Source: an uncultured Clostridia bacterium
GTDB lineage: Bacteria; Bacillota; Clostridia; Oscillospirales; Acutalibacteraceae
Assembly: GCA_947623175.1 (NCBI GenBank)
Contig: CANQGK010000005.1
Coordinates: 39,702 to 103,701, forward strand
Length of the DNA: 64,000 nt
Direction: 5' to 3'
Shown here in pieces: positions 29,776 to 40,570 of the stretch (positions are counted from its first letter, which is position 1; each line of letters begins with the position of its first letter). Under the pieces are notes generated by a model. The model did no database searches and was not told the origin of the DNA. It worked only from the letters and a program-made list of their open reading frames with translations. The position numbers were made by a program, and so were the translations under genes.

Positions 29776-30449
29776 ACGCCCTCCCGCATTTCGGTAATAT
29801 CGTAGTTTTTATCTTTGTCGGCGGTCATAAGAAAAACCCTTTCAAGCGACGTTTTGTTTTGTTTTAAGATTTTATCAAGCTCGCTTTTTGTCATATCGAG
29901 CGCCTCCAAAGAATCCTCCTCGATTTTGCCGTCTATTATTACCGGCAGCGGCAGAACCGTTTTTTCGGATTTAATCTTCAAATCCTTAAGCGTCACCGTT
30001 TCATAAGGCGCCTTAAGCAATATGCTCAAATCGCCGTTTACTTCAACCACGGCAAAGGCTACGGTGGAAATATCAAACACCTTTTGCTGTCTTAACAGCT
30101 CTATTAAATCGAGCAGCGTCATTCGCACCTTTTTTAAAGCGGCGCGGTCGATTTCTCCGTCTTTGATTACAATTACCGATTTTCCGCTCATCAATTTCCT
30201 TACTTTCCTGAATTTCATAGCCAGAACCGAAACGGTGATTTCGAGCACCACCAAAATAAATATAGCCATGACTCCGAACATTATCGGCTGAGTCGGGTCC
30301 TGCAACGGCACCGTCGCTATTTCGGAAATCAAAAAGGTTATCACAAGCTCGTTCGGCTGCATATCCCCTATCTGCCTCTTACCCATAAGCCTTACGCCGA
30401 GGGTGAGGAAAAAATAGAGTATTACCGTTCTGAAAATAACAGTTATCAA
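29772..30449 (-). CDS. DUF421 (YetF-like) membrane protein
   Basis: LTLGVRLMGKRQIGDMQPNELVITFLISEIATVPLQDP. Confidence 0.88.
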   Translation of the reverse strand: MITVIFRTVILYFFLTLGVRLMGKRQIGDMQPNELVITFLISEIATVPLQDPTQPIMFGVMAIFILVVLEITVSVLAMKFRKVRKLMSGKSVIVIKDGEIDRAALKKVRMTLLDLIELLRQQKVFDISTVAFAVVEVNGDLSILLKAPYETVTLKDLKIKSEKTVLPLPVIIDGKIEEDSLEALDMTKSELDKILKQNKTSLERVFLMTADKDKNYDITEMREGV

Positions 30450-30636
30450 TTAAATCACCGAAATTAGTATCGGTTATTTTTGCTTTAATATTACTCTTTG
30501 CAATTTTAATTTTTTTAAAAGACATATTTCGCTCATTTTTTCATCCTTCCTGTAATATAATTGATTGTGGGATGTGAAATTTACCGTTTTGCAAAATTAC
30601 ATTCCTATTGTATTGTTTAAAAGAAAGGTGAAAAGA

Positions 30637-31557
30637 ATGAACAATTTTAATCCTGAAGGATGGAATTCGACGGAGCTTAAAAAGAACAGGTACACTTCCG
30701 CCGATTTGGCAGAGGCAAAAATACAGGAAACGGTGCTTGAAGCGCCCGTCGTTATGTGCGACGCCACACATAATTTAGTGGTCAACCTCGGTTGTATGAA
30801 GGGCGTCATTCCGAGAGCGGAGGGAGCGCTCGGTATATCGGAGGGGCTTACCCGCGATATTGCGCTGATTTCCCGCGTGGGTAAGCCGGTCTGCTTCGTC
30901 GTAAGCGAAATAACGACGGACGCCTCGGGTAAGCCCTACGCCCTGCTGTCGCGCCGACGCGCGCAGGAGCTTTGTCGCGAATATATACTTAACAACTTTA
31001 AAAACGGCGATATAACCCCCGCCAAGGTAACCCATCTCGAAAGCTTCGGAGCTTTTTGCGATATCGGCTGCGGCAATATCGCCTTGCTGCCCATAGACGC
31101 CATTTCGGTATCGCGCATTTCGCACCCGAAGGATAGGTTCTATGTGGGTGAAAACATAAAGGCGGTAATAAAAAGCATTGCCGACGACGGTAAAATCACC
31201 CTCTCGCATAAGGAGCTTTTGGGCACATGGGATGAAAACGCCGAAATGTTCTGCGCGGGGCAAACCGTATCGGGAGTGGTGCGCAGTGTGGAGGATTACG
31301 GCGTTTTCGTGGAAATAACGCCTAACCTTGCGGGGCTTGCCGAGCCGAAATGCGGGGTCAAGGTAGGTCAGCAGGCGAGCGTATACATCAAAAGCATAAT
31401 TCGCGAAAAAATGAAGATTAAGCTTATTATTATCGACAGCTTCGATACCGGTTATTCCCCCGAAATAAAATATTTTTATGACGGAAATAACATTTCCGAG
31501 TGGGATTATTCCCCTACCGACTGTTCCAAAAAGATATTTACTAAATTTTGCGGTTAA
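30637..31557 (+). CDS. S1 RNA-binding-domain protein
   Basis: Repeated S1-like segments (GDITPAKVTHLESFGAFCDIGCG; AGQTVSGVVRSVEDYGVFVEITPNLAGL). Confidence 0.8.
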   Translation: MNNFNPEGWNSTELKKNRYTSADLAEAKIQETVLEAPVVMCDATHNLVVNLGCMKGVIPRAEGALGISEGLTRDIALISRVGKPVCFVVSEITTDASGKPYALLSRRRAQELCREYILNNFKNGDITPAKVTHLESFGAFCDIGCGNIALLPIDAISVSRISHPKDRFYVGENIKAVIKSIADDGKITLSHKELLGTWDENAEMFCAGQTVSGVVRSVEDYGVFVEITPNLAGLAEPKCGVKVGQQASVYIKSIIREKMKIKLIIIDSFDTGYSPEIKYFYDGNNISEWDYSPTDCSKKIFTKFCG

Positions 31558-31565
31558 ATACAAAA

Positions 31566-31606
31566 AAAGAACCCGCCCTTAAAGCTTTGGGGCGGGTTCT
31601 TTTTTC
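31566..31606. terminator. Bidirectional terminator between the S1 protein gene and rnpB
   Basis: AAGAACCCGCCC...GGGCGGGTTCTTTTTT. Confidence 0.85.
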
Positions 31607-31610
31607 GGCT

Positions 31611-31982
31611 TTGAGTCGGTCGATAAGCCGAGTTCTGTCGTGGACGGTTATCTATCTGGGCGTGGGATTGCTCCCGCCGCTCAAGCCGCTTTTCGTAACA
31701 CACCGGGCAGGTGTACCGTTACAGTCAGCGTTGCTCCGAATAGGGTTTACAGGGTCTTGACGTTCCCGTAAGACCGGTGAGCTCTTACCTCGCCTTTCCA
31801 CCCTTACCGCAAACGGGCGGCGCAAAAACGCGCCCGGAGCCGAAGCTCTGCCCGTTTGCGGCGGTATATCTCTGTTGCACTTTCCCTAAGGTCACCCTCG
31901 GCGGCCGTTAGCCGCTATTCTGCCCTGCGGGGCTCGGACTTTCCTCAGACATTTCTGTCCGCAACCGTCTGACCGACTCTGC
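31611..31982 (-). ncRNA. rnpB: RNase P RNA, bacterial class A-like
   Basis: P1 pairing GAGTCGGTC/GACCGACTC, conserved 5' block (GAGGAAAGTCCGAGC on minus strand) and 3' block (ACAGAACTCGGCTTATCGACC). Confidence 0.92.
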
Positions 31983-32102
31983 CAAAAGCAAAAATTAAAT
32001 TTGCATTGACTATTGTAACATATATTTAAGGTTGTGTCAAAAAGAATTTGCCGGAATAAAATGTACTATCGGCATTTATTTTTAAAAGGTAGGGTGAACA
32101 TT

Positions 32103-33176
32103 GTGAAAAATCCTGATTTAAAATACTTTTTAGCCGCCAATTCCTGCGAAGGCTTTGTATCTTCCTTTACCGAAGCTTACAAATCCCGAGACGACCGACG
32201 GGTATATATTATAAAAGGCGGTCCGGGAACCGGCAAATCCTCGTTTATGAAATACTTAGCCAAAACTGCCGCCGCGCGAAATCTGAAGGTCGAGCTTTGC
32301 CCGTGCAGCAGCGATCCCGATTCGCTCGACGCCGTAATACTCCCCGAAAAAGGAATAGTGGTTTTAGACGGCACCGCTCCTCATACCGTAGATCCCGATT
32401 ATCCCGGAGTTTGCGAAGAAATATTGAATTTCGGAGTATTCTGGAAAAAGGAAGTATTGGCGGAGAAAAAGGCAAAAATCCTCGAATACACCGACGAGAA
32501 CAAAGCGCTGCACCGTTCCGCCGCGAAATTTAACGCCGCCGCGGGGCAGATACTGTCGGACGATTTAAAAATTGCCGCCCCCTGCGCGAATAAGGAAAAG
32601 GCGGAGGCGTTTGCAAATCGACTCTGCAAAAAATATATATCCTCAAAATCCGGCGCCGGAAGCGAACAGTCGCGCTATCTTTGCGGTATCACCCCTAAAG
32701 GGGTGGTATCCTTTGCGGATACGGCGCTTAAAGCCGCCAAGACGAGAATAATAATCGAGGACCGTTACGGCGTCGTATCGGACGCCATAATGCGCGTTAT
32801 AAGAAGTCGGGCTCTATCGAGCGGGTACGACGTCATAACCGTAAAAAACGCCTTTCTGCCGTCGAAGCTTATCGACCATATCATAATTCCGGAGCTTTCG
32901 ACAGCGTTTTTACGCGAATACGAATTTCAACATTTCGATTGCGATAACCGCCGGATCCACGCCCGCCGCTTTATGAGCGCCAAGCGTTTGAGCAAGAGCG
33001 GTGAACGCCTGCGCTTTAACAAAAAGCTGACACGCGAATTGTTGGGCGGTGCGACTTCCGCTTTGAAGGAAGCCAAAGCGGTGCATGACATGCTCGAAGA
33101 AAACTATATTTCCGCCATGGATTTTGAGGCGCTTGACGCTTTCGCAAAAGAATTTGCAAACGAAGTTTTAAAATAA
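32103..33176 (+). CDS. P-loop ATPase/nucleotide kinase-like protein (PRK06851-type)
   Basis: YIIKGGPGTGKSSFMKYLAK; duplicated P-loop-like architecture. Confidence 0.7.
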   Translation: MKNPDLKYFLAANSCEGFVSSFTEAYKSRDDRRVYIIKGGPGTGKSSFMKYLAKTAAARNLKVELCPCSSDPDSLDAVILPEKGIVVLDGTAPHTVDPDYPGVCEEILNFGVFWKKEVLAEKKAKILEYTDENKALHRSAAKFNAAAGQILSDDLKIAAPCANKEKAEAFANRLCKKYISSKSGAGSEQSRYLCGITPKGVVSFADTALKAAKTRIIIEDRYGVVSDAIMRVIRSRALSSGYDVITVKNAFLPSKLIDHIIIPELSTAFLREYEFQHFDCDNRRIHARRFMSAKRLSKSGERLRFNKKLTRELLGGATSALKEAKAVHDMLEENYISAMDFEALDAFAKEFANEVLK

Positions 33177-33181
33177 AAAAC

Positions 33182-33210
33182 TTGACACAAAACCGTTTTG
33201 GTTGTATCAT
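33182..33210 (+). promoter_or_regulatory. Promoter of the thrS leader
   Basis: TTGACA-17 bp-TATCAT. Confidence 0.7.
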
Positions 33211-33216
33211 AATTAA

Positions 33217-33480
33217 GTAAAGCTGTGAGAAGGACAGTAGCTTGCCGTTTGGTTTTAAGAGAGAGCGGGGCGAGGCTGAAATCCCGCTTAAACCGGCACA
33301 AGTGAACACCGCCTTTGAGCGCTGTGGGCAGCAACACAGACGTATACCTGCGTTAAAGGTAAAAAAAGAGTTTGCAGGGCTTTTTGACTTACGGGCTTTG
33401 CAAAAATACGGGTGGAACCGCGGAGATTTTTATACTTCGTCCCGAAAGGATCGACTTTCGGGGCGGAGTTTATTTTTTTG
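33217..33480 (+). promoter_or_regulatory. T-box riboswitch upstream of thrS
   Basis: T-box motif GGGTGGAACCGCGG at about 33410-33423, then terminator CCCGAAAG..CTTTCGGGG + T run; candidate Thr specifier ACC in AGTGAACACC. Confidence 0.92.
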
Positions 33481-33490
33481 GAGGTAAAAT

Positions 33491-35437
33491 ATGATTAAGG
33501 TTACTTTAAAGGGCGACGTCGTAAAGGAATTTCCCGCCGGAATTACCGCTTACGATGCCGCAAAGGAAATCAGCATGGGATTGGCAAAAGCCGCATGCGC
33601 CGCAAAAATAAACGGAGTTAATTCAGATCTTCGAACCGTGCTCACCGAGGACTGCGCTTTGGAAATACTCACCTTTGACGATGAATACGGCAGACGGACC
33701 TTCCGCCATACCGCGTCGCATATTATGGCGCAGGCGGTAAAGCGCCTTTTCCCCGAAACGAAATTGGCTATAGGCCCCGCGGTCGACGACGGCTTTTACT
33801 ATGATTTCGACGTTCCCGCAAGCTTTACGGCAGAGGATTTGGAAAAAATAGAAGCCGAAATGAAAAAAATTGTAAAAGAGGATATCAATCTCGAACGCTT
33901 TACGATGAGCCGCGACGAAGCTCTGAAATATTTCACCGAAAAGGACGAGCCTTACAAGGTGGAATTGGTGTCCGCCATTCCCGAAGGCGAGGAAATAAGC
34001 TTTTATTCGCAGGGCGAGTTTACCGATTTATGCGCGGGCGCGCATCTTATGAGCACGGCGCAGGTAAAAGCGTTTAAGCTCACCTCCGCCACCGGCGCTT
34101 ATTGGCGCGGCGATTCGTCCAAAAAAATGCTTTGCCGCGTTTACGGCAACGCTTTCCCGAAGGCAAGCGAGCTTGAAGCGCATCTTGCCATGCTCGAGGA
34201 AGCCAAAAAGCGCGACCACAACAAGCTCGGCAGAGAGCTTGAATTATTTACCACGGTCGACGTAATAGGACAGGGCCTGCCGATATTACTGCCCAAAGGA
34301 GCTAAAATCATCCAAACCTTACAGCGCTTTGTAGAGGACGAGGAAGCCCGCCGCGGCTGGCAGCTTACCAAAACTCCTTATATGGCGAAGCGCGAGCTGT
34401 ACAAGCTTTCGGGGCATTGGGATCATTATCTGGACGGCATGTTCGTTTTGGGCGATCCGAATGACGAAACCAAGGAATGCTTTGCCCTGCGGCCTATGAC
34501 CTGTCCTTTCCAATACCAGGCGTATCTTAACCGCGCGCGTTCCTACAGAGACCTTCCGCTTCGTTATAACGAAACCTCTACCCTTTTCCGCAACGAGGAA
34601 TCGGGCGAAATGCACGGACTTATCCGCTTAAGGCAGTTCACCATTTCCGAGGGGCATTTGATATGTACCCCCGAACAGCTTGAGCAGGAGTTTAAATCCT
34701 GCCTGGAGCTTGCCATTTACATGCTTAAAACGCTGGGGCTTTACGAGGACGTTTCCTACCGTTTCTCCAAATGGGATCCCGAGGATAAAGAAAAATACAT
34801 CGGCACGCCCGAGCAATGGGATGAAGCGCAGGATATGATGGAAAAAATCCTCAACCACCTTGAAATTCCTTACAAAATAGGCATTGGCGAAGCCGCATTT
34901 TACGGGCCCAAGCTTGATATCCAGATAAAGAACGTTTACGGTAAGGAGGATACCCTCATAACCATCCAAATCGATCAGCTTTTAGCCGAGAAATTCGGCA
35001 TGGAATACGTTGACCGTGACGGCCAAAAGAAAAATCCCTATATTATCCACCGCACCTCGATCGGCTGTTACGAGAGAACCCTTGCCCTGCTTATCGAAAA
35101 ATACGCCGGCGCTTTCCCGATGTGGTTAGCTCCGGTTCAGGTAAAGCTCCTGCCCATCGCCGACAGGCATGCCGACTATGCGAGCGAAATAAAGCGTATG
35201 CTCGAAGAAAAAGGTATTCGCGCGGAGCTTGACGACCGCAACGAAAAAATCGGTTATAAAATACGCGAAGCCCGAATTCAAAAGGTACCCTATATGCTCA
35301 TAATCGGTGACAATGAGGTCGAAAGCGGCACCGTATCGGTGCGCAAACGCGGCGAAGAGGGCGATCTCGGCACTATGACTACCGCCGATTTTATATCCAA
35401 AGCCGTAGAAGAAATCGAAACGAAAGCCATAAAATAA
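33491..35437 (+). CDS. thrS: Threonyl-tRNA synthetase
   Basis: TGS domain, RHTASHIMAQAVKRLFP, RPMTCPFQYQAY, class II aaRS motifs. Confidence 0.97.
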   Translation: MIKVTLKGDVVKEFPAGITAYDAAKEISMGLAKAACAAKINGVNSDLRTVLTEDCALEILTFDDEYGRRTFRHTASHIMAQAVKRLFPETKLAIGPAVDDGFYYDFDVPASFTAEDLEKIEAEMKKIVKEDINLERFTMSRDEALKYFTEKDEPYKVELVSAIPEGEEISFYSQGEFTDLCAGAHLMSTAQVKAFKLTSATGAYWRGDSSKKMLCRVYGNAFPKASELEAHLAMLEEAKKRDHNKLGRELELFTTVDVIGQGLPILLPKGAKIIQTLQRFVEDEEARRGWQLTKTPYMAKRELYKLSGHWDHYLDGMFVLGDPNDETKECFALRPMTCPFQYQAYLNRARSYRDLPLRYNETSTLFRNEESGEMHGLIRLRQFTISEGHLICTPEQLEQEFKSCLELAIYMLKTLGLYEDVSYRFSKWDPEDKEKYIGTPEQWDEAQDMMEKILNHLEIPYKIGIGEAAFYGPKLDIQIKNVYGKEDTLITIQIDQLLAEKFGMEYVDRDGQKKNPYIIHRTSIGCYERTLALLIEKYAGAFPMWLAPVQVKLLPIADRHADYASEIKRMLEEKGIRAELDDRNEKIGYKIREARIQKVPYMLIIGDNEVESGTVSVRKRGEEGDLGTMTTADFISKAVEEIETKAIK

Positions 35438-35459
35438 GCGAAAAAGGACGCAAAAAACC

Positions 35460-35490
35460 GCCGGTACAAACGTATCGGCGGTTTTTTTTG
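35460..35490 (+). terminator. Terminator after thrS
   Basis: CCGCCGGTAC...ATCGGCGGTTTTTTTT. Confidence 0.8.
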
Positions 35491-35604
35491 ACCCTTACGG
35501 GCTTTAGTACGCACATTATCAGTGTCTTATGCAAAATGCGGACATAATGCAAACCTATTAAATACGGGCACTCACACAATGTGGGTACTAAAATTAAATT
35601 TTGC

Positions 35605-35946
35605 TTATATTAACTCGATAATTGCCATTTCGGCAGCGTCGCCGCGACGGGGGCCTGTCTTGATAATACGGCAGTAACCTCCGTTTTTCTCCATATACTT
35701 GGGAGCGATTTCGTCGTAAAGCTTTTTAACGACGTCCTCCTTGGTAATGAAAGCAAAAGCCTGACGCTTACTGCTTAAAGTATTTTCCTTAGCGAGTGTA
35801 ATATACTTTTCTGCCATAGCTCTTACTTCTTTGGCACGGGTTACGGTAGTTTCGATTTTGCCGTTTTCAAACAAAAAGGTTACCATAGCTCTGAGCATAG
35901 CAGTTCTGTGATCGCTGGTTCTTCCGAGTTTACGGGTACCTGGCAT
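35605..35946 (-). CDS. rplQ: 50S ribosomal protein L17
   Basis: [40 protein letters not shown]. Confidence 0.97.
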   Translation of the reverse strand: MPGTRKLGRTSDHRTAMLRAMVTFLFENGKIETTVTRAKEVRAMAEKYITLAKENTLSSKRQAFAFITKEDVVKKLYDEIAPKYMEKNGGYCRIIKTGPRRGDAAEMAIIELI

Positions 35947-35972
35947 TTCTATTCACTCCTTAAACAGTGATT

Positions 35973-36923
35973 TTATTCGGATTCCTTTTTAAGGGCAAAG
36001 CCGAAGGAATTAAGCTTCGCAATGACCTCTTCAAGGGATTTACGGCCCAGATTTCTTACCTTCATCATATCCTCTTCGGATTTTCCGATAAGATCCTCAA
36101 CCGTGTTAATGCCTGCACGCTTCAGGCAGTTGAAGCTGCGAACAGACAAATCAAGCTCGTCGATCGTAAGATCGAGAACCTTTTCCTTCTCATTCTCGCA
36201 CTTTTCGGCCATAATGCTTTCAACCTCGCTTACCCCTTCGGTAAGGTCGAGGAATAACTCAAAGTGCTCGATCAAAACCTTTGCCGACATTGAAATGGCT
36301 TCATTGGCTTTGAGAGAACCGTCGGTCCAAACCTCAAGCGTCAGCTTACCCTTATCGGTAACGTTGCCGACTCTGGTGTTGTCGACCGAGAAGTTAGCCT
36401 TGAGCACGGGCGTATAAATCGAATCTACCGGAATTACTCCGATAATATTTTGAGAAGATTTATTCTGCTCCGCAGGAACATAACCTCTTCCGCGGTCAAG
36501 TGTCATTTCCATATTGAGGACGGCACCTTCGGCGAGAGTTGCAATGTACATATCGGGGTTGAGAATTTCAACCTCGGAATCAGCCTTTATCGAAGCCGCG
36601 GTAACCACACACGGTCCTTCGGCTTCAACATAAATTTTCTTTGCCGTATCGGCATGAAGCTTTGCAGTCAAGCCCTTGATGTTAAGAATGATTTCGGTAA
36701 CGTCTTCCTTAACACCGGGGATGGTTGTAAACTCATGCACTACACCGTCTATTTTTATAGAAGTAACCGCTACACCGGGGAGTATCGAAAGGAGAACCCT
36801 TCTCATACTGTTGCCGAGGGTGGTGGCGTAACCTCTCTCCAACGGCTCCATTACAAATTTACCGTATTTACCGTCAGCCGTCATTTCGACAGTGTCTATT
36901 CTGGGCTTTTCAATTTCTATCAT
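35973..36923 (-). CDS. rpoA: RNA polymerase alpha subunit
   Basis: [31 protein letters not shown]-terminal alpha-CTD. Confidence 0.98.
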   Translation of the reverse strand: MIEIEKPRIDTVEMTADGKYGKFVMEPLERGYATTLGNSMRRVLLSILPGVAVTSIKIDGVVHEFTTIPGVKEDVTEIILNIKGLTAKLHADTAKKIYVEAEGPCVVTAASIKADSEVEILNPDMYIATLAEGAVLNMEMTLDRGRGYVPAEQNKSSQNIIGVIPVDSIYTPVLKANFSVDNTRVGNVTDKGKLTLEVWTDGSLKANEAISMSAKVLIEHFELFLDLTEGVSEVESIMAEKCENEKEKVLDLTIDELDLSVRSFNCLKRAGINTVEDLIGKSEEDMMKVRNLGRKSLEEVIAKLNSFGFALKKESE

Positions 36924-37003
36924 TTAAAAGCTCCGTTTCTCCGTACAGTAAATTTTGTGCTTCGGCGCTTCGTACGGAAAGCGCCAAACCTAATCTATCC
37001 TAA

Positions 37004-37630
37004 TTATTTAGAATAGAACTCGACGATAAGATGTTCTTCAACAGGAGCTTCAATCTGATCACGGTTCGGAAGATTGATCACCTTAGCCGAAAGAGCGTCT
37101 CTGTCAAGATCGATCCATTGGGGAACGGGTCTTGCGCTGTTGGCTTCAACAACCGACTTGATCTTATCAAGTCCGCGAGACTTTTCGCAGATGGATACTA
37201 CGTCGCCCGCTTTGAGAAGATAGGAAGCGATATCCACACGCTTACCGTTTACCTCAAAATGACCGTGACCTACAAGCTGTCTTGCTTCCGCACGAGACGA
37301 AGCAAAGCCCACTCTGTATACAACATTGTCGAGACGGCTTTCAAGAATTCTCAAAAGGTTATCACCGGTGATACCCTGTTTTCTCTCGGCAATCTCAAAA
37401 TAATGATGGAACTGATTTTCCTGAACGCCATAAAAACGTCTTGCGGTTTGCTTAGCGCGAAGCTGTAAGCCGTATTCGGATGACTTCTTTCTTCCCTGTC
37501 CGTGCTGGCCGGGAGCATAAGCTCTGACGCCAATCGAACATTTATCGGAATAGCAGCGCTCACCCTTAAGGAATAATTTCTGTCCCTCGCGACGGCAAAG
37601 TCTGCAAACTGCACCGGTATATCTTGCCAT
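37004..37630 (-). CDS. rpsD: 30S ribosomal protein S4
   Basis: [23 protein letters not shown]4 domain. Confidence 0.97.
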   Translation of the reverse strand: MARYTGAVCRLCRREGQKLFLKGERCYSDKCSIGVRAYAPGQHGQGRKKSSEYGLQLRAKQTARRFYGVQENQFHHYFEIAERKQGITGDNLLRILESRLDNVVYRVGFASSRAEARQLVGHGHFEVNGKRVDIASYLLKAGDVVSICEKSRGLDKIKSVVEANSARPVPQWIDLDRDALSAKVINLPNRDQIEAPVEEHLIVEFYSK

Positions 37631-37690
37631 CTATTGCACCTCCAAAATTTTAACTGCAAAATCAATTTGCATAGCAATAAATTTAGTTTA

Positions 37691-38089
37691 TTAAACGCGT
37701 CTTCTCTTGGGAGGACGGCAGCCGTTGTGCGGAATCGGGGTAACGTCTTTAATCAAGCTGACCTCAAGACCGGCAGTCTGTAAAGCTCGAATAGCGGCTT
37801 CACGTCCGGCGCCCGGACCCTTTACAAATACTTCAACAGTTTTAAGACCATGCTCCATAGCGGCCTTAGCGGCGGTTTCGGCAGCGTTTTGTGCCGCAAA
37901 AGGAGTGGACTTTCTCGAGCCTCTGAATCCTAACTCACCGGCGGAAGCCCATGAAAGAGCGTTACCCTGCGTATCGGTGATGGTTACGATCGTGTTGTTG
38001 AAGGTAGACTGTATATGGGCAGCACCACGTTCAATATTTTTCTTTTCACGACGGCGTCTTGAAGCGGTCGTTTTCTTAGCAGTAGCCAT
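37691..38089 (-). CDS. rpsK: 30S ribosomal protein S11
   Basis: [44 protein letters not shown]. Confidence 0.98.
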   Translation of the reverse strand: MATAKKTTASRRRREKKNIERGAAHIQSTFNNTIVTITDTQGNALSWASAGELGFRGSRKSTPFAAQNAAETAAKAAMEHGLKTVEVFVKGPGAGREAAIRALQTAGLEVSLIKDVTPIPHNGCRPPKRRRV

Positions 38090-38105
38090 ATTATCTTCCT
38101 CCTAC

Positions 38106-38474
38106 TTATTTCTTCTTGTTAGCTATAGTCTTCTTAGGACCTTTGCGTGTGCGTGCGTTTGTCTTGGAACGCTGACCTCTTACGGGCAGGTTCTTGCGAT
38201 GGCGCAAACCGCGATAGCTTCCGATTTCGATAAGTCTTTTAATATCAAATGCGATGGTACGGCGACGGTCACCTTCGACCTGAAGGTTGTGGTCGATATA
38301 TTCACGCAATTTTGAAATATCGTCCTCGGTTAAGTCCTTGACGCGGGTATCGGGATTGATACCGGTATCGGCAAGGATTTTTTTCGATGTAGTAAGACCT
38401 ATTCCAAAGATGTAAGTAAGTCCGATTTCAACTCGCTTTTCATTGGGAAGGTCAACACCAGCAATACGTGCCAT
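38106..38474 (-). CDS. rpsM: 30S ribosomal protein S13
   Basis: [26 protein letters not shown]. Confidence 0.98.
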   Translation of the reverse strand: MARIAGVDLPNEKRVEIGLTYIFGIGLTTSKKILADTGINPDTRVKDLTEDDISKLREYIDHNLQVEGDRRRTIAFDIKRLIEIGSYRGLRHRKNLPVRGQRSKTNARTRKGPKKTIANKKK

Positions 38475-38535
38475 TAATCAAAGCACCTCCATTTTTTTCT
38501 TGACCGAATGTAAATCCGGTCGGTCTCAAGCGCAA

Positions 38536-38649
38536 TTAACCCTGACGCTGTTTGTGCTTGGGGTTCTCACAGATAACCATGATTTTGCCCTTGCGCTTAA
38601 TAATTTTGCATTTTTCGCAAATCTTTTTAACAGAAGGTCTGACTTTCAT
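38536..38649 (-). CDS. rpmJ: 50S ribosomal protein L36
   Basis: Translated by eye: [37 protein letters not shown] (37 aa, below the ORF-track length cutoff). Confidence 0.95.
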   Translation of the reverse strand: MKVRPSVKKICEKCKIIKRKGKIMVICENPKHKQRQG

Positions 38650-38693
38650 TAGATTTTGCCTCCTTAATTATAACTAACGCAGCTTATACTGCA

Positions 38694-38912
38694 TTACTTG
38701 GAGCGCCAGGTAATGCGCCCCTTGCTTAGATCGTAGGGTGACATTTCGACCGTTACCTTATCGCCGGGAAGTATGCGTATAAAATTCATACGCAGCTTGC
38801 CGGAAATATGAGCGAGTATCTGATGTCCGCCCTGAATTTCTACCTTGAACATTGCGTTAGGCATAGCCTCAACAACGACGCCTTCAAGCTCTATCATGTC
38901 TGCTTTAGACAT
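38694..38912 (-). CDS. infA: Translation initiation factor IF-1
   Basis: [44 protein letters not shown]. Confidence 0.97.
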   Translation of the reverse strand: MSKADMIELEGVVVEAMPNAMFKVEIQGGHQILAHISGKLRMNFIRILPGDKVTVEMSPYDLSKGRITWRSK

Positions 38913-39166
38913 ATCGGTTCCTCCCTTTTTTTAGCGGAATCTCTGTAAACCGCAAGTGCTTTTTTCAGTGATTTGTTGGTTTTGTAACTGTTTTCGTCAA
39001 GGACGGTATTCGTAAGGCTCAAATGCTTGATGTTCTTACGCTTAGGTCGCTCCAGCGGCCGCTCCTTACCGTCACACACGTAAAGATAAGCATCGTCCGC
39101 GTCAACGACGACCAAAAAGCAGCCCTTATCCCGTCCCGCTTTTGAACATACTATACGTCCCGTCAT
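38894..39166 (-). CDS. KOW-domain RNA-binding protein (L14e-like)
   Basis: [49 protein letters not shown]; conserved position between map and infA. Confidence 0.8.
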   Translation of the reverse strand: MTGRIVCSKAGRDKGCFLVVVDADDAYLYVCDGKERPLERPKRKNIKHLSLTNTVLDENSYKTNKSLKKALAVYRDSAKKREEPICLKQT

Positions 39167-39174
39167 ATCACACC

Positions 39175-39924
39175 TCATAAAAGTGTCATAATTTTAGGTC
39201 CGTCGGCAGTTATTACCACGGTATGCTCAAAATGAGCGGAAAGAGAACCGTCGGAAGTCAAAACAGTCCATCCGTCGGGTAAAATCCTCACTCCCGAACC
39301 CCCGGCGTTTACCATGGGTTCTATAGCGAGCGTCATACCCGGCATCAATCGGATTCCCCTGCCGGCTGTTCCGAAATTCGGAACCTCCGGAGCTTCGTGC
39401 AGCTGCGTACCTACTCCGTGACCGACAAACTGTCTTACTACGGAGTATCCGCGCGCCTCGACATACGACTGCACCGCATTACCTATATCACCGATTCTGC
39501 CGCCCGATACCGCCGCGTTTATGCCTTCGTAAAGGCTCTCGCGGGTTGTATCAATCAGCCGCTTCGCCTGGGGGGAAATATCACCGCAAGCGAAAGTGGC
39601 GGCGTTATCGCCATGGTATCCGTCGAACTTGGCGCCGAGGTCAATACTTACAATATCGCCCCGCTTCAAGATGCGTTTTGCAGTCGGAATGCCGTGAATA
39701 ACTTCGTTGTTTATAGATATACAGGCGGTAGCGGGATAACCTTCATAATTTTTGAAATTAGGCTCCCCGCCTTGGCTTCGGATATAATCCTCTGCCAATT
39801 TATCAATTTCCGCCGTGCTTACGCCCGGCTCAACCGCCTTGCCTGCTGTTTGTAAAGCACCGGCCGATATTCTGCAAGCTTCTCTCATAATTTTAAGCTC
39901 GTAGCCGGTTTTAAGCACTATCAT
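39175..39924 (-). CDS. map: Type I methionine aminopeptidase
   Basis: KIMREACRISAGALQ, NEVIHGIP, GHGVGTQLHEAP; start at MIVLKTGYE. Confidence 0.96.
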   Translation of the reverse strand: MIVLKTGYELKIMREACRISAGALQTAGKAVEPGVSTAEIDKLAEDYIRSQGGEPNFKNYEGYPATACISINNEVIHGIPTAKRILKRGDIVSIDLGAKFDGYHGDNAATFACGDISPQAKRLIDTTRESLYEGINAAVSGGRIGDIGNAVQSYVEARGYSVVRQFVGHGVGTQLHEAPEVPNFGTAGRGIRLMPGMTLAIEPMVNAGGSGVRILPDGWTVLTSDGSLSAHFEHTVVITADGPKIMTLL

Positions 39925-40559
39925 ATTATACTCTCCAAAGCGGCGAGAACAAGTTTCGTGGTATCCTTGACCTCGTCCTGCCCCTCTACGCACAAGAGCT
40001 TGCCGCAAGCTTTGTAATAATCCTTTAACGGTTCGGTCTGCTCGTGATAAACCTTAAGTCTGTTCTTAACGGTATCCGCTTCGTCATCCTTACGAATCAC
40101 AAGCGCCCCGCCGCAAAGGTCACACGCGTTTTCGCTTGTCGGCTTTTTATACTCCGTATGGTAGCTTGCGCCGCATTTTTCGCAAATTCTTCTGCCCGAC
40201 ATGCGCTTTACGATCTCATCGTCCGCCACCTCTATCGAAAGGGCGGCGTCTATTTCAAATCCCAGGCTGTCGAGCGCCTCTGCTTGCGGTATTGTGCGGG
40301 GAAATCCGTCGAGAATGTAGCCGTTTTCGCAGTCGCTCTCGCGCAGGCGTTCCTTTATAATGCCTATCACGACGTCATCCGGAACGAGATTTCCCGCATC
40401 AATATATGATTTTGCTTTTAAGCCCATTTCCGTACCGTTTTTAAGAGCGGCACGGATAATGTTGCCGGTGGAAATGGTAGGAATATTGTACTTTTCGGAA
40501 ATAATTTCCGCTTGGGTGCCTTTACCCGCACCCGGCGCCCCTAACAAAATGAGCTTCAT
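39921..40559 (-). CDS. adk: Adenylate kinase
   Basis: MKLILLGAPGAGKGTQAEII; Zn-binding lid CEKCGASYH..CDLCGG. Confidence 0.98.
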   Translation of the reverse strand: MKLILLGAPGAGKGTQAEIISEKYNIPTISTGNIIRAALKNGTEMGLKAKSYIDAGNLVPDDVVIGIIKERLRESDCENGYILDGFPRTIPQAEALDSLGFEIDAALSIEVADDEIVKRMSGRRICEKCGASYHTEYKKPTSENACDLCGGALVIRKDDEADTVKNRLKVYHEQTEPLKDYYKACGKLLCVEGQDEVKDTTKLVLAALESII

Positions 40560-40570
40560 ACATCTACTCC

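Noticed and set aside
30775-31563. 262-aa minus-strand ORF opposite the S1-domain gene
   Set aside because: Antisense to a better-supported S1-domain coding frame.
31611-31982. Large structured non-coding region with no ORF
   Set aside because: Explained by RNase P RNA (rnpB) on the minus strand; not novel.
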